A DNA stretch of 64,000 bases from Phytophthora sp. 'mugwort' (taxonomy: Eukaryota; Oomycota; Peronosporomycetes; Peronosporales; Peronosporaceae), in contig JAUCEF010000018.1 of assembly GCA_033558025.1 (NCBI GenBank), positions 868,001-932,000 of the forward strand. The letters are read 5' to 3'. Under the pieces are notes generated by a model, which was given only the letters and a program-made list of their open reading frames with translations, was not told the DNA's origin and did not search any database. A program made the translations under genes and the position numbers. Of the stretch, positions 19,523 through 28,812 are shown piece by piece. Every line of letters begins with the position of its first letter. Position 1 is the first letter of the stretch.

Positions 19523-20253
19523 ATGTATCGCGAATTAACGATCTCCAGTGATATTCCAGGTCCCAACCTGACCAAAGCTATCAGGACTGGTAGGCTAAGT
19601 CTGACTGCTGACCAACTCAAGATTAGCGGCTCCATTATCCATCTTCATCCAACCTCTTATGAATGCACTTAATAACTCGCAAGGCAGGTCGCGGCGTCAC
19701 CAAGCATGAAATTAAGAAGGGATACAAGCGAGCACAAGGAGGTTGGATCTGGTCGAAGAATTGGGGAGGTATCAAATCTGCTTTCAAGTTCGCTAAGGAT
19801 TCAGGTATATTGTCTCGCGCTGCTGACGTTTCTATCCCCGCTCTTGCAGCCGCGCTCGGAGATCCACAAGGTGCTATCCCAGCAAGAGCTGCAATCCGTT
19901 CCATGGCTGGCATCGGAGTTTATGATTCTGATAGTGATAAGGAAGGAGGACACGTATCTACGGTTGATGTGAAGAAGGGGGCAAAGCGTGCTCCTTCATA
20001 TGCTGAATGTAGAGGTGTTCTAACCGATGTAGTCGATGCTGGTGAGAAGTACCTTCTGTCTAAGGCAACTAAAACCGAGCACGAAAATCTAATCAAGTCT
20101 ATTCGTGGTGAAGTCCATCGTCGTTATGGAGTAGGTGTTGCCAAGCCAAAGGGAAATAAATTCTCAAAGGGTTCGCAAGAAGCTAAAGATCACATGGCTA
20201 CGATCCGTGCAATGGGAATGAGGCCTATGGCCGCTGAATCATTTCGATTTTAA
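19523..20253 (+). pseudogene. Candidate minor virion protein of the virus (one frameshift)
   Basis: The ATG at 19,523 opens a short frame with GRLSLTADQLKISGSIIHLH that stops at about 19,670. A one-base shift leads into a 190-residue frame to 20,253. The long part is basic, has a GGWIWSKNWGG segment, an amphipathic helix and an Ala-rich hydrophobic stretch (VSIPALAAALG), and ends in a basic tail. Short proteins with repeated Leu-Thr-x-x-Gln units and a hydrophobic segment are common minor virion components in Polinton-like viruses. Assignment to that role is inferred from sequence style and position next to the capsid and protease genes. AATATAGATT lies 5-14 bases before the ATG. Confidence 0.5.
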
Positions 20254-20301
20254 CGATTCACCTTATTCTGAAAATAAAGTTGTATAATATATACATCCAT
20301 C

Positions 20302-20865
20302 ATGATCGGCTACATTTATCGTATTCAACACATCCAGTCTGGCCTACGTATACTACGTTGGAAGCACGTTCAATCAAGTCACGTATCGACGGCAGCAACA
20401 TAAATCTGTATTCAATAAATGGCTTTATCATAATGGATCATGTCCTGCAGTAAGTTATCCTTTTATAAGAGATCACGGCGTTGGTCAATTCAAATTCTTT
20501 CTTATTAACGAATGTGATGTCATCGATCGTTTTCATCTGGAGGCATATGAGACACTTTGGATCAAGAAACTAAAAGCTTGTAATAAAAACTTACCATTTG
20601 CAATCAAAAAGATTACCGATAAAGCGGCCTATATCAGTGATCATGAAAATAGGTGTGCCAAGGTTAGAGCATAGGCAGCAGCAAATAAAGATCTACTCGC
20701 ACAACGAACCAAAACGTACCGCGAAACCAACATGGAGACTATTAAGCTAAGAAGGCGCAATCATTCCAATGTGAATGTGGTGGTCGATGGAGTAAAGGTC
20801 ATGGAAAACCACGACATGGTCGGACAAAAACAACATCAAGACTGGTTAATCAGGTCATCATAAGC
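20302..20865 (+). pseudogene. GIY-YIG endonuclease with CxCGG...H...H tail
   Basis: The ATG at 20,302 gives MIGYIYRIQHIQSG; after a one-base shift the frame continues VYYVGSTFNQVTYRRQQHKS, the paired motifs of the GIY-YIG nuclease fold with its conserved Arg and the downstream Glu (FHLEAYETLWIKKL). A TAG follows at 20,672. The same and then another frame carry on through a helical linker into CECGGRWSKGHGKPRHGRT, a zinc-type cluster found at the end of many viral GIY-YIG proteins. Such enzymes nick or cut DNA and act in mobility or in genome processing. The gene is broken by at least two frame changes and one stop. atatata lies about 10-15 bases before the ATG. Confidence 0.75.
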
Positions 20866-20876
20866 ATTAGCCAGCT

Positions 20877-21093
20877 TATTGTTTTGGTCTCAGCAACAGC
20901 ATGATCGAGACTGAAGTATCGCGAAAGATTACCTTCTTGTCGTTTTGGTTGTGATACTGACAGTGATAGTTGATCGAGAACCGTTGTGGCAGTTCATCCA
21001 TGCATACTAGCTGCGTTTGTACGATATCAGCTTACCGATTTCAGCATCACCTCTATCGAACAGACTGACAATATCACCAGATAACATACTCAT
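20877..21093 (-). pseudogene. Unknown small ORF of the virus block
   Basis: It begins at the ATG at 21,093 (MSMLSGDIVSLFDRGDAEIG), shifts frame near 21,025 and continues to a TAA at 20,877 (INYHCQYHNQNDKKVIF). The product of about 70 residues is not recognised. It is convergent with the GIY-YIG gene and abuts the foreign insertion on its upstream side. Confidence 0.3.
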
Positions 21094-21099
21094 TTTTGA

Positions 21100-22060
21100 T
21101 CAAATTACATCGAACGATGTATGAACTGGTGGGGTGAACCTGAGGGATGATGTTAGATAGATGAGCACTGGCAACTGTCGCTCAGGCAGCAGGGTGCGTA
21201 CCTGCAGCCAGACCAATTACTGTGGTATTGTGATCCGGGTAAGATGGAAGTTGACCGGCAGCCAGAAGATCCACGTCGCCAGCGGTAGCCATAACGGCGT
21301 CAAGGTGATGGGTCCGGATCATGCGACACGCCAGGTCTGTATATGATATGGATCCTGGATCCGTCCCGTGGGGAGAGGTCTAAGTACTAGATCCGATCAG
21401 TATAGTGCTCACCGGGTTGAAGATCCGAGCTAAAGGAAGGTAGAATGTAGACAGGTGGCCAGGAATAGGTTACAGATGGGATCCTGGGTTATAAGTAGTC
21501 CGAAGGTAGATATGCTAAGGTATAAATCAGAACCGTATTTGCACTGGAAAACAGACTTGACTATAGTATAAAGGATTTCTATTGGCCCCCATACATAGAC
21601 CAAGTTTAAACTTTGGCGATCTTCCTGCACACGTGGCAGCCCTTGGATAGCTTGGCCAGGTCGCGCTCGCCCTTGGCTTCTCAACCCCCCCCCCCCCCCC
21701 CCAGGATCCCGCTATTGGAGGCGGCAAGCATCGTAAAGGAGCAAGAACAACTCCGACAAGGAGCAAGGACACCCTCAAGAACGAACAACTCCGGATCCCG
21801 TATTTCTATTACGGATCCACAAGGTCTACGTAAAGAAGCTCAAGACCAAACCAACACCGGATCTCGTGCACAGGAATACCCGCGCAGATCCACCCCTCCC
21901 CAGTCCCCACAAGGACGTCCAATGCCCACCAAGTGCGCATCTCGTGTCAACGAGAGAACAGTACCAGCCCGCAGACGGGTACACTCAGCAACAACACGGC
22001 CGTCGGAGTACCCCCTCCGTTAGTCGGTGTGTCTGGGCGCAGCTCGTGTGAATTGGGATC
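21100..22060. other. Insertion of unlike sequence inside the virus, rich in GGATCC
   Basis: This segment is unlike its viral neighbours. It is richer in G+C, contains several ggatcc hexamers, carries an 18-base run of C (21,685-21,702), and has one long forward reading (21,613-22,020) of Gln/Arg/Ser/Pro-rich, disordered type. The penton gene ends abruptly at its right edge (22,061). It resembles an untranslated leader and gag start of a retroelement, but no protein motif or duplicated flank was found. The identity is open. Confidence 0.35.
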
Positions 22061-22619
22061 CTACTGAAATTCAGTGGATCCACTCCACCACACTACCTTT
22101 CCAAACTCAGCATTATCTATGATAAGACGAGGGAAGCGAGTGGTAGTAGGCAATCCAGTACCACCAGCTGAATATTTTCCAGTAGCTAGTCTTGTCCAAG
22201 TACCCCCGAGAGTTGGTAAAGTTGTGGGCGTCGGAGAAAACTGAGCTGGCATGCGTAATACACGCTGTTTTCACTCAGTTTAAGTAGAATACATTATTTC
22301 CAGATGGGTCGATTAAATATGCTCCAGCATTAACAAGAGCTGTCTGAATGCTGCGATTGATATCATCGTAGGAGTAAATACCTTCCGCAAGATTGATGCT
22401 GATTGTAGAGGTAGCAGCTGCCGTCGGAACTTCAAGTTTAATGCTTGTGTTTTGGAATTGCATCGCGTCAATATTGTATTCCAAGTTGTACATGCTAATG
22501 CTTTGGACTGCGCAACAACATCGCGGACGTCAACGGCTGGCTAGGGAACGAGTATTTCCAAGTCGAATTATATCCATCCTGGGTTAGGTTGGTACTGTCG
22601 ATTTCAGAAAGCTCGCCAT
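22061..22619 (-). pseudogene. Penton / minor capsid protein, 3'-truncated
   Basis: An early shift after the ATG at 22,619 leads to YNSTWKYSFPSQPLTSA. A second frame gives MYNLEYNIDAMQFQNTSI and then INLAEGIYSYDDINRSIQTA and PSGNNVFYLN, and a third gives PRLIIDNAEFGKVVWWSGS. This order (N-terminal strand, helix with the GIYSYDDIN pattern, then a FGK-type strand pair) is that of the minor capsid (penton) proteins of Polinton-like viruses, which close the fivefold vertices. The expected second half is missing; coding stops where the foreign insertion begins. It follows the ATPase with 46 bases between them. Confidence 0.65.
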
Positions 22620-22665
22620 TTTAATAGTATATGATGCTAAGCATTTTGTTATTGATAAACTGGAA

Positions 22666-23347
22666 TTACTCATTCATCGTAATAGGTCTATCAAAGTTGT
22701 ACCAGATTTGCCCCTTCACAGAGTCGATGAACAACATCTGTCCTTTCCGTTCAGTGGCTTTGTTGCAGTAAAAGACGATCGATCGATCATTTACACCCTT
22801 GTTTTAAAAATCTTTTACAACCATCTGCAAATCACGCTTCGAATTTGCTTTTAAGATCGCCACGTATTCACCGTTGAGTCTGATCATCTTGTCGGTGACA
22901 AAATAGCTGTGGCTTAGAAATATGGTACTCAATTTAAAGTGCCTCACTCTAGTCATGTAATGAGAGAAGATGTTCTTCTGGAGCAGCTTATCGTTGCTGT
23001 AATCATCGATGATGACAAGCTCAGGTTTATTCAAACTCATAGGCGTACGACGTACTTGGTCAACGCTGGGAGGCGTATCTAGATCAGCAGAAGTGATAAA
23101 ATTATCCAACTTATATCGGATGTACTCGTATAGCTCTTGGTGTGGATTACGAGCAATGGTCGCTAACTGTGCAAATACGGGGGGGGATGTTTGAGAATAA
23201 ACATATAGAGATTGTTCTTGCCACTGAACGAGGGACCAAGGACAACCATTCTAAACATCATTTTGAAGTCAAACACAGGGAAATTGTCCGTACCGGCAGA
23301 CTTGAACTTTTTTGGCAACGAAGCACAAAATCTGGAATACCGTTCAT
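22666..23347 (-). pseudogene. FtsK/A32-type genome-packaging ATPase
   Basis: From the ATG at 23,347 the frames give FCASLPKKFKSAGTDNFPVF, then VVLGPSFSGKNNLYMFILK (Walker A, G-x-S-x-S-G-K-N), then, after a break at an eight-G run (23,179-23,186), KPELVIIDDYSNDKLLQ (Walker B), FKLSTIFLSHSYF (sensor-type strand with a polar end) and a C-terminal segment beyond an in-frame TAA (VFYCNKATERKGQML, stop at 22,666). This is the viral packaging ATPase of the HerA/FtsK superfamily that pumps DNA into capsids. The length, about 225 codons, is normal. Two frame breaks and one stop make it a pseudogene. Confidence 0.8.
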
Positions 23348-23366
23348 GATCGTGTCTTTATCGCTC

Positions 23367-23376
23367 AATCTATATA
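23367..23376. promoter_or_regulatory. Shared viral TATA-type element between ATPase and fibre genes
   Basis: aatctatata sits in the 45-bp gap between the ATPase start (23,347, reverse) and the fibre start (23,393, forward). On the reverse strand it reads TATATAGATT, identical to the core upstream of the capsid gene. Confidence 0.55.
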
Positions 23377-23392
23377 GCTAGTGACAAAAACA

Positions 23393-25112
23393 ATGAGTTT
23401 TGGTTCTCTTATCCTCAGCCAATATTTACATCACCGATCTACAATCCTGCATTCTATCTTACGTTGGATGCCAGTGGATATCTGACCTACGAGTACCCGC
23501 AGACACTTTATCTCAATAAGAAATGATTAACGCTTGACATATATATCAGGCATTACTCCAGGGATAGCAACCCAAGGTGTAGCCCTTGTAGAAACAAAGA
23601 TGTTGCTGGCATTGGGGCACTATCTTGTAGCCGTCTAACTATGAATGGCACCAGTGCATCATCTGCTCCTGATTACGCCATGGGTATCACTCCTAGTACA
23701 ACCGCTAATGGGAAAGCCTTGGTACTTGACGGCTCAGGCGCCATTGCTACTATCAGTTTGCTCACTACTACGAACATTTATAGGAGCGATCAAAACGGCA
23801 GCTGAGCCATCAATTACGTCTGTTGGTACTGTCTAATCGCTGACGCTGGCTACAGCTGGAACCGGCTTACAGATACCATCGTTGAAGTTTTGGGATGGTG
23901 TATCGGCTTAAAGTACATTTAATCAAACGTACTACCTCGGCATAACAGAGGGTGGTGCTACTGGTTCTAAAGCAATGGTTCTCAATTCAACGAAAGACTT
24001 TTCAGGTGCTAATTCATTCTCAGCTGCTACCATCAATAGTACTACGAAGACCTCTGATACGATAGGCGACTTCGGATCGCTTCAAATTGGTACTACTACT
24101 GTGATATCATCAAGTCGCAATATTTAAAATATTAGTACGATATCTGCTACATTGATCACGGGAACGCTATAGACGGCAGCTCAGCCAAATATCACGTCGA
24201 TTGGTACTCTAGGATCGTAAGCATTACCGATGATCTAACAGCCGGAGGAATTATTAATGGTTTTCTTGCTTATGACAATCAAGCTGCTATAACGACTGTG
24301 GGGGCTTGACTGAGCTAGCAATAGGTGGCGTGATTAATAGTGAATATTTACGTATCAATGGCAGCGAATTGGATTATCTAGATGGGGCATATACGCGTAT
24401 GGTTCGTTTCGTGGGGTCTAATGCAATGCATGCGGAGTTTCAGATAGAAGCACATAACGGTACCAGTGCAACATCTGCGAATTCTTCATGGATTGGAAAT
24501 AAAAAGAACAATGACCTTCGTTTTGGAGTTAATGATGGCACTCAAATGATATAACGGCAGCTGGAAAAGTCGGCATAGGAACAACGACACCTTCGGCACT
24601 ACTCCATATACCCAACACTATCTCATATACATTCGGTGCTGGTTCATCAACCGCTTATCGACTCAGGACGGTTTCCGGAGTGACCGAGAGTGCATTAGGA
24701 CCTATTCAATACGATGTTAGCTGCGTTCTGGGTGGATATTTGGCATGCACTGCTTTAGCAATGACCAGTGATAGACGACTTAAAACGAATATTCAGATCG
24801 CGCCTCTTGATCGAATCAAGCGTCTCTACAATAGCGTCAATGCAGTTTTGTACGAATGGATCGAGTCGGAGAATCGCCAAGGTCAGGAGGTCGATATCAT
24901 CGCTCAAGATCTCGTTTCGGCTCATCTGACTGATTTGGTATCGGTTTTCTATCGAGACGATGTCGAGGAGGGAGAGGATCCCTCACTTGTGCCAGTCAAG
25001 CAGCAGCTCAATATCGATTTATAGTCGTATAGCTGTATACGATGTGAAGATGATTCGGTATTTACTTAGTGAGATTGAGGATCTGCGAGCGATTATCTCT
25101 CAGCGAATATAA
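23393..25112 (+). pseudogene. Fibre-like protein with S74 intramolecular chaperone domain
   Basis: About 570 codons spread over several frames. After the ATG, WFSYPQPIFTSPIYNPAFY begins a shaft made of phage-fibre-like repeats: units such as ALVLDGSGAIATIS, KAMVLNSTKDFSGANSFSAA and TAAQPNITSIGTL recur roughly every 40-60 residues. A jelly-roll-like segment follows (24,306-24,553), then KVGIGTTTPSALLHI and MTSDRRLKTNIQ, the S74 signature, and a C-terminal helix. S74 domains trimerise fibres and then cut themselves off. In a virus this would be the host-attachment spike. Many stops and shifts break the shaft. The TAA stop overlaps the ATG of the next ORF by one base. Confidence 0.75.
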
Positions 25113-25387
25113 TGGTTGCTTTCAAGTTTCATGTGTCTAAACGCAAAGGCAAGAAATATGATGCTGTGTTTGCTAGATGGTAGAATTGTATCTTTTAGTG
25201 CTATTTAGCGGAGTGGTGAGCCTTATCAACACTATCGGGACCGTACGTCATTGAAGCCTACCAAGACTATGATCACAAGGATAAGACGCGAAGAGAGCTA
25301 TACTACAAGCGCCATGGACTCAGGGATGATGATACAAATACACCGCCGACTGGTTCAGCAAAACTTCTCTTTGGGCCTAATATAAGC
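25112..25387 (+). pseudogene. DUF5754-like small viral protein
   Basis: The ATG at 25,112 starts MVAFKFHVSKRKGKKYDAVF; after stops the reading resumes with AYQDYDHKDKTRRELYYKRH. The spaced Gly-Tyr-x-Asp-Tyr...His-x-Asp...Arg-Arg...Tyr-x-x-Arg-His pattern resembles a small family of unknown function widespread in protist DNA viruses (my recollection: DUF5754). It overlaps the fibre stop codon and runs in frame into the acylation-motif ORF that follows. It has no counterpart in the left-hand copy at 13.8 kb. Confidence 0.45.
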
Positions 25388-25616
25388 ATGGGTTGCGGAC
25401 CAAGTAAAGAGCTCAAAACTAATTTGTCTACTGATGACCCTAATCAGATTGGGGGATCGACCATGCTACAAGCTGATAAGATTATTGTTCTTTGTGATAG
25501 TGTGATCGTCCCAACCAAAAGTTCAGATGGGAGTCTGCCATACTTGATATTAGTATCAGTGACAAAAAAATCAACATATATCGACGATTTCGAAACAAGC
25601 TTCTGCGGAGCGGTAT
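25388..25616 (+). pseudogene. Small virus-type protein with N-terminal acylation motif (copy 2)
   Basis: It starts MGCGPSKELKTNLSTDD, with Gly2, Cys3 and Ser6 fitting myristoylation plus palmitoylation, and matches the copy at 13,833 through a shared DPNQI block and an IIVLCDSVIVPT core. Near codon 48 a one-base shift occurs: the alternative frame restores ESAILDIS, which matches ESAILEIRD in copy 1, and then runs on to KLLRSGIS and a stop at about 25,621. aatataagc precedes the ATG, as in copy 1. It is the last viral ORF before pogo DNA. Function is unknown; membrane attachment is inferred. Confidence 0.5.
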
Positions 25617-25758
25617 AAGTTAGTCTTAGACACAAATCGGAGATTTATCGCTAACACCTCCACCAGAGTGATTGCTTAGATAGCAAACGTCATATGATTA
25701 TTGGTATGAAATAGGAAATTGCTGACGTCTTCTCAAGAACAATAAATGTCAAAAAAAT

Positions 25759-26667
25759 ATGAAGAGGACGGGTTCTTTCCGCTGTGTTAACAGAAACAAT
25801 GCGGTAGGACGGCCCCTTCAACATGGACCAAAAAACTGGTGTTTTTATCGACAATCCTGGGCGTTAACTATCGACGTTCGGGGCGCCAAGAACGATGATG
25901 TCGTGCAAGGGATGGGAGACAATGGTGCTCGCTATAGTGTTTTTTCTGCGCGTCTGCGTTGGTCGAAAAACTGCCCGCGTTTGTGGTATTCTCCGGTGTC
26001 CCAGGAGCAGACGTGTACACGGAGGTGTCCAGCCCTAACTGGGGCCACCCCAGTGTTGTTCACACCACCCAACAAAGGCGTGGTGTGACCACGCTACAAT
26101 GATGAAATAGATTGAGGAGGTTTGTATTTGTATTGCAGTTTCACAAATGTTTTTATTAATCGAAATGTTTTACTTACAACTAGTGTGATGTTATGGCTTT
26201 ATTAGATATGGACACCATCAGTTGAAGGATGCCGTATGCTAATGCTGGACAGTCTGCGAGTCCGTAATATGGAGAGCGTGAAGCAGCACCTTGAGGAGAC
26301 CTGCTGCACGAAGGTGCAGTATATCCCTCCGGGAATTACCGGGCTCAGTCAGCCTATGGACGTGAGTGTAATGCACTCCTTCAAGAGCAAGATACAGTAC
26401 GTTCCGCTCATCTTTGCTGTTCGACTTGTGCTTAACTACTAACGCCGAATATGCTCAGGGATCTGTATCTCGAATGGCACAGGGACCACGACCTCTCTAG
26501 AAACGCGAGCGAGCGACGTTCACTTCTATCTCATATTATCGGTAAGGCTGGGAAACAGGTGGACAGTAAGTCCATTATTAGCGGCTTTAGAAAGGCAAAC
26601 CATATCCCAGTGGGCCATCGCGATGCAAGCGGCAGATTCGGAACGCATTTGCTACCGCCTCCGTAAG
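25759..26667 (+). pseudogene. Pogo-type DDE_1 transposase, catalytic part, frameshifted
   Basis: In sequence order, different forward frames give NMDQKTGVFIDNPG (first catalytic Asp context), DVRGAKNDDVVQG, then CDHATMMK, LLMLDSLRVRNMESVKQHLE (second Asp), VQYIPPGITGLSQPMDVSVM (third Asp context) and ERRSLLSHIIGKAGKQVD. This is the DDE_1 core of pogo-like elements common in oomycetes. At least four frame changes are present. It abuts the right end of the virus block and is unrelated in orientation to the pogo N-terminal piece at 15 kb. Confidence 0.8.
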
Positions 26668-26965
26668 ATGCTGTTGTCCCCGAATAACGTCATAATAGAT
26701 ATTCTCTTTTTACTTTAAATTGTTGGAGGTTCTGATGTCCATCAGAAGGGGTGTCACCCTTATGTATCCGATGTATCACTTGAGCCGAATGTATCATTCG
26801 ATCCGATACATACGGTATGTAGCTCCTGGAAGGTCTTAAAGTTTTTTTTTCAGCATTCAACGATAGGGTGGTGCATGGATCCTCACTTGAGTAGGCTACT
26901 ACAAGACCGTACGTACACCGTGCACTATCCAGATGCAACGCGGATGATCGCTACTCTGTGCTGGA

Positions 26966-28812
26966 TCACTCAAAACTCAGCGCTGCACCAACTGAAGGCG
27001 GACGCCATCCCTCATTCCGTGCATCTGCCGACGCGCGCTTGCGCTTCTTGCCTGTACCAAGGATCTCCCTGCCGCTACTGTCCAAATGTTCCGTGAATCT
27101 CAGTGCGAACAAAACGTGCACGCAAATTCCAAACGCGAAGAAGTGGTCGACGTCAACCGGCCAGCCCCCCACGGTTGACCCTGAACCTCCATCCGCGCGT
27201 AATTGTCCCCCATCTGGGCGGAGACTGCAATCCCCTCTTCCGTCCGCTTATTAGGCGCTACGATAAGTCGCTTCGCAAGACGACACGCCACAGGCACGAT
27301 AGTGGGGCCTCCAGTATACGCATTTTGAACCGGTTCGTTATTCCAGAAGCCTAATAACTTTTCCCATGTCAGCTCACCGACGCGTGGTTATGAGGGTTGC
27401 CGTGAAGACGGCGTCAAAACGGAACTCTCCGGTATTACCGGACTGGTTCTCAGCAGTCGCTAAGTTCACGCAAAAAAGTGTCCATTTTCAAGCGGCGTCT
27501 CAGCGTGTAATCTCTCTTTAACAACGCATTGAAAATTTCAGTTGGGTTACTCGTTGATGCGAAACCACCGGGGGTTGCATACACGTGCCACGTGCTGAAC
27601 CTCCCAACCTCTCCCCCCCCCCCCCCCAAAAAAAAAGAGACACTGCGTACTCATATACTGGGTAAAATCTACGAGAAACGGATGAGCCGACCATTTCTGC
27701 GAGGCGTAGTCCCGCATCCAGAAAAACTCCAATTCGGTTCTCGCGAAGTGCATATCGTACATGTCATGAACAATTGTAGCGGCCATGACCGAGGGAAAGC
27801 TCTTAATCGCCTTCTGCTCCTGTTCCATGACGTGAAAGACATCGACGACCTAAATCGAGCGTTGTCCCCAGAAACAGATCGGAGCGCGCTAAATTGAGCT
27901 TGGTCTGTGTCGGCCATCACGTACTGAACAACGAGATGCTTGTGCGCGATCCAAAATCACAAACGTTGAAGAGCCAGCAAGGCTGCTTCAATGACAGTTT
28001 GCGTCTCTTGGGAGATAACGAATAGCGTCACCACATGAAATCCTCTGGAGTGGTCAGAGATAACTACGACGAGTACAGGATACTCCCCATAGTTCATCTT
28101 GTAAGTCGCGTCGACATGAAGGATAAAATACTCCGGCGGTAGCATTATCCAAAGTATTAGCGCCTTCGTCGTAAGCCCTACGATAAATGGCTTCTCGTCC
28201 GAGCCGTTTCCAACTACTGGCTTGCCCTCGGGATCTAATTCCCAACCAAACGTGAAGGGGTCCGCCATTGCTTCGGTTCCAGCGTAAGTCCTCGCATGGA
28301 TCCACTCCCTCAGTGTCTCTACACGATCATGGTTCTCAAGGTAGTTGCGAGAATCGTGGTTCACGAAGTTCTGGACGACTTTCACATTAGGCAGATCCGC
28401 CAGAGGGGGGGGGACTTGCGGGCCAGCGCGTGCCGAATGCGATCGGTCGGTGGTGATGCTCCGCCATTTCCCTGCAGAATTGCTTTTGCGTCTCCGTTAA
28501 CTTGTTGCGCTTCGCTGAGTCTGCCTCCGAGGTGTGCTGGCCAAACTCGTAAATGGATACGAGGTTTGTTTCGAGACAGGTTATCATTCGTCCGCGTCAG
28601 GCGCACTTGAACTCGCTGGCATCGTGGCAGGCGTCTAAGCTGCAATCTAGGAGTCTGTAGCGTGTCTTGTGGAGCTCCGCGCCGATGCAATCAGTACATT
28701 TCGACGTATTGCTCTTGGCGATGTCGAACGACTTCAGCATCTCGAGCACGGCATCTGCAGCGTCGGCATCGACAGCGAGGGCTGTCTCCCGCCAGGGAGT
28801 CCGCTTGGGCAT
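26966..28812 (-). pseudogene. MULE (Mutator-like) transposase with SWIM zinc finger, frameshifted
   Basis: The ATG at 28,812 starts a zinc-finger N-terminus (SKCTDCIGAELHKTRY... SLDACHDASEFKC), followed by CLETNLVSIYEFGQHTSEAD, the helical VETLREWIHARTYAG segment and the MULE catalytic core FILHVDATYKMNYGEYPVLV. A shifted frame then gives ADTDQAQFSALRSV and VHDMYDMHFARTELEFFW, then GFASTSNPTEIFNALLKRDY, and a C-terminal SWIM-type reading FFAFGICVHVLFALRF at about 27,130. MULE proteins cut and paste their own and captured gene sequences. Nine G at 28,405 and fifteen C at 27,613 mark two frame breaks. The terminal inverted repeats were not found. Confidence 0.85.

Larger units (their letters stand above)
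16351..25640. mobile_element. Endogenous Polinton-like DNA virus, decayed
   Basis: The block contains, in order: a zinc-knuckle ORF (+), an unknown ORF (+), a FGKYKGK protein (-), the major capsid protein (-), an adenain-type protease (+), a candidate minor virion protein (+), a GIY-YIG nuclease (+), an unknown ORF (-), a foreign insertion (21.10-22.06 kb), a penton-like protein (-), a packaging ATPase (-), an S74 fibre (+), a DUF5754-like ORF (+) and an acylation-motif ORF (+). Major capsid, penton, packaging ATPase and protease together define the Polinton-like virus / Maverick / virophage supergroup. Polymerase, primase-helicase and integrase genes were not seen. Almost every gene is disrupted, while host genes in the window are clean, so this is genuine decay. 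Confidence 0.82.

Noticed and set aside
16351..25640. Assigning the virus to giant viruses
   Set aside because: Some small proteins and TATA motifs resemble those of large DNA viruses, but the genome size, penton, adenain-type protease and capsid style point to the Polinton-like group.
14500..26667. A single pogo transposon split by insertion of the virus
   Set aside because: The N-terminal piece (15.1 kb) is on the reverse strand and the catalytic piece (25.8 kb) on the forward strand. A simple insertion would leave both on one strand.
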